Origin: Malania oleifera
Lineage: Eukaryota; Streptophyta; Magnoliopsida; Santalales; Ximeniaceae
DNA: 64,000 bases
Assembly: GCF_029873635.1 (NCBI RefSeq)
Contig: NC_080422.1
Span: 3,576,001-3,640,000 of the forward strand
Reading direction: 5' to 3'
Part shown: in pieces, positions 58,701-64,000 of the stretch
How positions within the stretch are numbered: the first letter of the stretch is position 1
How the letters are laid out: every line of letters begins with the position of its first letter
Notes under the pieces: generated by a model
Seen by the model: the letters and a program-made list of their open reading frames with translations, nothing else
What the model was told of the DNA's origin: nothing
The model's database searches: none
Translations under genes and position numbers: made by a program

Positions 58701-59471
58701 CCGAGAGCATTAACAATGAATATTTTGACCCTAAAACTATTCTAAAAATTTTGTATGATTTTAGTTTTTTTTTTTAAGTTTTTGGTAAAATGTGCTGGTC
58801 CCTAGGGTCTATCTACGGTCGATCGGAGCATTCGTCCATATCATGCAAATGCATACATTATTACAAATCAAAGATAAAAAATTAAATACAATACAATTAC
58901 AAAACAAATGTCTTCTTCTTTACTCTTCTGTCTTTCGTAAAAAACCCTAGTTGATGTGAGCTTTCTGGCTTCCATCTTCCTTTTCTATGTATGCATTTTG
59001 AATTATAAGTCTGTTTAAAACACTAGACACACACATAAGATATATGTGCTTTGTCAACATTAAAATAGGAATCAAACTCAAAATGTCAACAGTTGGAGAA
59101 AGGAAATGAAAGGAAAATAAGAAAGATTCCACTTTTTCATATTTGGTTATCAATGAGAGAGAGAAAGAATATAAAAATATATATGCCGAATAAATGAACA
59201 AAATTTTAGTTTTACATATCCATAGCATTTGATTTTTCTTAATTTTTAATCATATTAGAATAATTTTTAATTCTAAATAGTATTTGATATAGAGAGAAAA
59301 TATAGTGAAAAATGAAAATTTTTTCTTCTTATTTTCCATTCATTTCCTTTTTCCAAGCAAAGCCCATGATCCAAACTGGCCATTAGTGAGTTTGAATATT
59401 AATATAACATCTTGTAATTTGTGGATTCTAAATCTCACATGTAGAGACTATTCCTAATAAGTATTTCTTTA

Positions 59472-59750
59472 AAGATTTGTTTGGATCAAAGATTTTGTCT
59501 AGAAAAAGAAAAATTTTATTTTCTATTGCATTTTTCCATCTATATCAAATACTATTAAAATAAAATTTTTTTAATAAGATAAAAAATTAAGAAAAATCAA
59601 ATAATAGTAGTGTGAAAAATCATATTTTTTTTATTGGTTTGGTAATTTTTTTTTCTTTCAAACTTTTCTTAATAACTAAACATGAAAAAATATTTTCGTT
59701 TATATTTTTTTATTCTTTTTAATATTTTCCAAGTTCCAAACAAGGACTAA
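59472..59750 (-). mobile_element. MITE-like unit D, inverted copy
   Basis: The reverse complement aligns with units A-C: it starts CTTGTTTGGAACTTGGAAAA and ends near TTTGATCCAAACAAATC. Inverted ends TTTGTTTGGA/TCCAAACAA are visible. Confidence 0.6.
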
Positions 59751-62099
59751 AGGTTACTCCTTTGATTTTTTTTTTTTTTCTGAAAAAAAAAACACTATTC
59801 ACACTTTAAAAATACGACTGTCACTTTACGTTTTATTTTTTATATACTAAATGAAAATTTTGCAATTCAATTTTTATTTTGTAAGTTAAAAGGTTAAAAA
59901 GGAGAAGAAAAATTTGTCAATTTATTAGGAAATTAAAGGGTAAAATAATCATTTAGTATTTGAAAAATAATTGTGATGCTAATAGTATTTTTTAAAGTGG
60001 CAATAACATGTCTTTGAATATGAACTTGAACTAGCACAACAAATTAACGGGTTATAAATGAATACCCATTAATAAATATGCAATATTTTTATTTTTATTT
60101 TTATTTTTTATTTAATATTTCAATAAATAAAAGTTAATTTTTTAAGAAAGATACCTAGTTTTTATTTTCCTCCTTAATATTTGAACGAATGTGAGTTAAA
60201 ACTTAAAAGAATATCACTTATATTGATTATTTATTAATTTTATTTTTAATCTCTTAACAAATATGAATTGCAATTTTAAATAAACACCTATGCACTAAAT
60301 GGGTAGCCAGTCAAATACCGGACCTAAACCTACTTAACCCATTAAATAAAATAGTCAAGCTTTGATTAATCTGATTATCGATAAGTCACAAATCATTTGT
60401 GAAATATTGATCCATTTTATAATTAAAACAAATAATTTTTCTGAAAAAGCACTTATCTAAAACAAATATTGATACATAGCAAATAAGTGCCATCATTTGG
60501 AATCGCTTATGGAAAAGTACTTTTTTGGAAAAAAGATTTATCTGAAAAAGCACTTATCTAAAAGTAGCTTGTGTTTCCTTATTATGAATAGGTAAGTCAC
60601 AAATCATTCATTAATTATTGACCCATTTTATTATTTCTAGTTCAATTAAAATAAAGAATTTTTTCATCCCATATACACATATACATAGCAAATAAGTACC
60701 ATCATTTGAAGCCACTCATGGAAAAGTATTTTTCTGCCAAAAAAAAAAAAGATTTATTTCTAAAAAGTAATTATCTAAAAGTAGTTTATGATTATTTATT
60801 ATAAGTACTTTTTCAAAAAAATATTTTTTCCAGAAGTAATATTTAAAAAATACCCATTTTATTTTTTATTTTTTAAATAGTTTGAAAAAATAATTTTTAA
60901 AAATAAGTACTTATTTAAATATAAATCAAACATTGCTTGTTGATACAAGCACTTATAAAAAGTACTTTTAAAAAAAGCCTCTAATTTTCTCTTTTTTTTT
61001 TTTTTTGGGGCTCTTGGATGATTTTCCTCATCATGCCAATCTAACTTTCTCAATGCCCACTTTACCCCACCCCTAATCTCCCCCTTGTCCCCTAATTAAT
61101 GGGCTTTTTGGGCATTTAATAATATTATTTCCTTTAATCAGTACCCCAATCATCGACATCAAGTTGACAATAAAATATAGCTCTTTAGTAAAATAAGGTA
61201 ATGTTAAACTTTGAGTCAATAAAAATTGATGGTTCAATCAATGATGTCACTCTCCAAAATTTTAATTGTTACAATTATTACAACTTAGTTGACCGATGAA
61301 TTAGTTTGATGATCCAATTAATAATGTAATTTATATTTTATGATAAATTGCATCTATCTCAACCCTTAAAGTTTAAATTACAATAATTTAATTTTTATTA
61401 ATTTTAATTTTAACTTTAATAAAATGTTTCACTAGGAACTTGAAATAACTTGAAAGTGAAAAATTTAAAACTAAACTACCAAAATTTAATTTAAGGTAAT
61501 CAAGTGTGATTTAATGAAACTTTAAATAGTCTCTAGAATTATGAATTTTTTGAGACTTGATTTTTGTTTTACATGAATTTAGAAGGGGTTTAACATAATT
61601 TTATGTTACATTTTTTTTTTTCAAATTTGAACAAATTCAAATCTCGAGTTAAAAATTTCAGTAGAGTTAAGGAGCTCATGATGTAATTTATCCTATATAA
61701 TATTTATTTGCTTTTTTTTTTTTTCTAAAAATACCTGACAATTTTTTAAAAGGAAAATCATAGTAACATATTTTTTTTGGGGTTGACTAATTTGACTAAC
61801 AAACTTACTTTAATTTAAAGCAGACTAATCGAATCTTCAATATTAAGGCCATGTTCGAGGGTATCGATTTCGAGTTTTGAATTTGAGTTTGTGTAAATTT
61901 ATAAGAAATTCAATACAAATTAAATTATATTTTATCCAAATCTAAACACAAATTTAAATTTACAATCCGAATTTCATGCTTCAAAATGTAAAATAATTAT
62001 ATAAATTTAGATAAAACAAACTACAAAGCTATATTAAATTTCATTTAGATCAGTACAAACTTAAATTTAAGACCCTATATGCAGGGGTGGCAAAACTAT
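59751..62099. other. Intergenic AT-rich region, no gene seen
   Basis: Long AT-rich sequence with partial internal duplication around 60430-60580 and 60700-60800 (GGAAAAGTACTTTTT and AAAAGCACTTATCTAAAA-type text). No gene or complete transposon was recognised. Confidence 0.55.
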
Positions 62100-62475
62100 T
62101 GTAGCTGGAGACAGGAGATATAACTGGAGCCAGAAGCTGGAGATGCGTGAAGAGTTGGAAACGCGTTGCAAGCTAGACATTTATCCACCATTTAATTTAA
62201 ATGGATAAAACTTCTCCTTTTGATTTAATGTATTTAATTGTAAATTGATTCCAAACCCTATAAATAGAGAGTTGTGGAAGTTGTAATATGTACAAGAGAA
62301 GTTCAGAGAGCAGAGAGAAGAAAGAGAGGAGGAAGAGAGTGAGAGGGGGAAGAGAGTTGTTTTTTTTCGGCGAATAGTGAATTTGTGGTGTGCTCCGTGG
62401 ACGTAGGTCAATCTTGACCAAATCATTTTTAATTTCTGGTGTTATATTTTTCTGGTTGTTCACAGGGTCCTAACA
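62100..62475 (+). repeat. 5' LTR of a copia element
   Basis: TGTAGCTGGAGAC to GTCCTAACA, 376 bp, with TATA at 62259-62266 and a GA-rich leader. It is followed directly by a primer site AGTGGTATCAGATCC (62476-62490). The matching 3' LTR must lie beyond the window. Confidence 0.8.
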
Positions 62476-62930
62476 AGTGGTATCAGATCCCAGTTAGAGC
62501 AAGAAAAGCCAGATCGGAGTCGTACAATGAAAACAGAGCTCTGTCTAGTAGCTTGAAACTGAGTTTTGAGGCTACCATCATGTTCACCTCGCTGAGACGA
62601 AGTCTACTGTGCAAGCTGGAGCTCGAACGGAGCTCAGACGAAGCTACATGTGGCCTCACGCACCTCGCAGGAGAAGACGCCTCGCCACGCGCTGATCACA
62701 TGTTGGTGACCTGCTGCTCACGCGCCCCACGCGTTGCCATGCGTCTTCCTTGCCCAGTTCGCCTCAACCCAACCCGGAAACCCGACTACGACTCAAAGAT
62801 TCGAACCGATGACTCACTCAGACCAGATCAACTAGAGACCGGTCCCTGACCCGGATCCGATCCGCCTCCTTAGAACCCGGCCATGTCAGCAGCGCTGAGT
62901 CAGCCACCATATAAGCGCACCACGTCAATC

Positions 62931-63045
62931 GACGGGCCCCACAGTGACACGTCAGTAAGTGGACCCCACCGCCACATTAGCTGGTGGACCCCACTGCCAC
63001 GTCAGCAAGTAGACCCCATTGCCACGTCGGCGTGCCACATCAGCA
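62931..63045. repeat. Tandem repeats in the copia leader
   Basis: About four imperfect units of 26-28 bp with the text GCCACGTCAGCAAGTGGACC lie between the primer site and gag. Their role is unknown; similar leader repeats are common in copia elements. Confidence 0.75.
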
Positions 63046-63201
63046 TAGTTGACCTATTTGACCTTAACTTTGATCGAACTTTTCGGAGTCGTTTTAGGTT
63101 CGTTTTTTGAACAACTTGAACTATTTCTAAGGTTTTCGACCGTTCCGGATCCAACCGTGGTATCCATTTGAGTTAATTCCATATCTAGTCAGCGAATCAA
63201 G

Positions 63202-64000
63202 ATGTTGAACAAAAAGAGCTCTAAAATTGAAATGTTCAAGGCAACAATTTTGGTTTCTGGAAGATACAAATAGAAGATTATTTGTTTGGGAAAGAATTGC
63301 ACTTACCATTAAAGAGTAAGCCATCATCTATAAACGAAGACGAGTGGAGGTTGCTTGATCGAAAAGCTCTCGGAGCCATCAGAATGACGTTGTCAAAGTT
63401 TGTGGCATTCAATATCAAGCATATATCATCCACCAAGTTTCTAATGGATGCGCTCTTTAATATGTACGGGCAACCTTCAGTCGCAAACAAGGTACATCTC
63501 ATGAAAAGACTATTTATTATGAGCATGTCTGCAGGTGAAAGTTTTAGCAAGCATTTGAATAATTTCAACGAGTTGTCGAATCAACTCGCCTCAGTCGGGA
63601 TAATATTTGATAATGAGATTCGTGCCCTACTTATTCTTAGTTAGTTTCCTGAAAGGTTGAATGGTGTTGTTAATGTCATCATTAGCTTTGTAGGAAAATC
63701 AAAGCTTATATACGATGAGGTCGTCAGCATGATTTTGACTGAGAAAATTAGAATGCAGTCGAACCATAGCTCAACTTTGAGTTCAGCCTTGAACATGGAA
63801 AGTTGAGGCAGAGGAAACAGGCATGGACGTTCAAACAATCGCGGTATATCTAGGCCCAGGCGATCTAAATCCAAAAATCCCAGAGGTTTTTGGGACATAG
63901 GTTCCCATAGCACAAATATTATTGAGTGCTGGAATTGTGGAAAAACTGGTCATTACAAGAACCAGTGCAAAAGTTAGAAGAAAGAATACGAGATAAGGGC
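63202..64000 (+). pseudogene. Ty1/copia gag, damaged, running off the window
   Basis: ATG at 63202 (MLNKKSSKIEMFK) is followed by a one-base frameshift into NNFGFWKIQIEDYL. The frame then reads ELHLPLKSKP, LLDRKALGAIRMTLS, NKVHLMKRLF and ASVGIIFDNEIRALL, the usual copia gag order. A TAG at about 63642, a TGA near 63804 and a TAG near 63974 interrupt it. A CCHC zinc knuckle, CWNCGKTGHYKNQC, lies at about 63930-63971. Gag would form the particle and bind RNA; this copy is defective. The rest of the polyprotein lies outside the window. Confidence 0.88.

Larger units (their letters stand above)
52360..59091 (-). mobile_element. Solo SIRE-like LTR, minus orientation, split by a mosaic element
   Basis: Target duplication GTTGG is at 52355-52359 and 59092-59096. 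On the minus strand the LTR starts TGTTGACATTTTG and ends CATACCAATTCCAATA. Removing the nested element (53764-58388) leaves about 2.1 kb, homologous to the LTR at 17832-19853. It has GGTCGACC palindromes on both sides of the nested element and the SIRE-type end (inverted CCTAAGAGGAGGGAGGTGAA at about 52378). Confidence 0.85.
52331..59390 (+). mobile_element. MITE-like unit C, split by a nested LTR block
   Basis: The first bases (52331-52359) and the remainder (59097-59390) align with units A and B once the insertion 52360-59096 is removed. This gives an independent check on the insertion borders. Confidence 0.65.

Overview
This window is nuclear DNA from a flowering plant, probably a woody eudicot. 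It is AT-rich, has short exons separated by long AT-rich introns, and carries plant-type Ty3/gypsy, Ty1/copia, LINE, TRIM, MITE and Cassandra-like (5S-bearing) elements. It holds only two convincing host genes, both on the minus strand, separated and invaded by a deeply nested transposon landscape. There are no operons, rRNA loci, CRISPR arrays or intact tRNA genes.

Layout. (1) 1-7.6 kb: a METTL17/Rsm22-type mitochondrial methyltransferase gene (first coding exon at 6896-6764; the 3' end runs off the left edge). A degenerate 2.6-kb Ty3-like element sits in one intron. (2) 9.0-13.9 kb: two minus-oriented LTRs. (3) 14.0-29.2 kb: a decayed copia element whose left LTR contains another solo LTR. 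Its interior holds a SIRE-like solo LTR and a second SIRE-like LTR. That second LTR contains a 5'-truncated LINE, and the LINE contains a further solo LTR. (4) 30.06-40.73 kb: a solo LTR split by an 8.8-kb Tekay/Del-type chromovirus, the only element here with two matching LTRs and a recognisable gag-pol. It is inactivated by in-frame stops, frameshifts and catalytic substitutions. (5) 43.26-46.53 kb: an eight-exon short-chain dehydrogenase gene (TIC32-like, 335 aa) with a 333-bp TRIM in its last intron. (6) 46.9-52.3 kb: AT-rich intergenic DNA with a PIF/Harbinger-like MITE, a possible SINE and a tandem MITE array. (7) 52.36-59.09 kb: a nest of MITE > SIRE-like solo LTR > mosaic element with a Cassandra-type 5S-bearing 3' LTR > solo Tekay-like LTR, each level with its own 5-bp target duplication. 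(8) 62.1-64.0 kb: the 5' end of a copia element (LTR, PBS, leader, gag) that continues past the window.

What stands out. Two unrelated LTR families both carry arrays of perfect palindromes sharing a GTCGAC core (TTCGTCGACGAA in Tekay-like LTRs, TTCGGTCGACCGAA in SIRE-like LTRs) just upstream of their TATA boxes. The Tekay-like LTRs also share a GGTACC palindrome block, a conserved GAGCGTTGGCTCA-type box, and GT/AG signals that suggest a spliced leader ending at the gag start codon. Seven solo LTRs have identifiable target-site duplications (one with a single mismatch), so removal by LTR-LTR recombination has been frequent. Exon joins, domain calls and target duplications were read by eye. Family names rest on recognising motifs, not on database searches.
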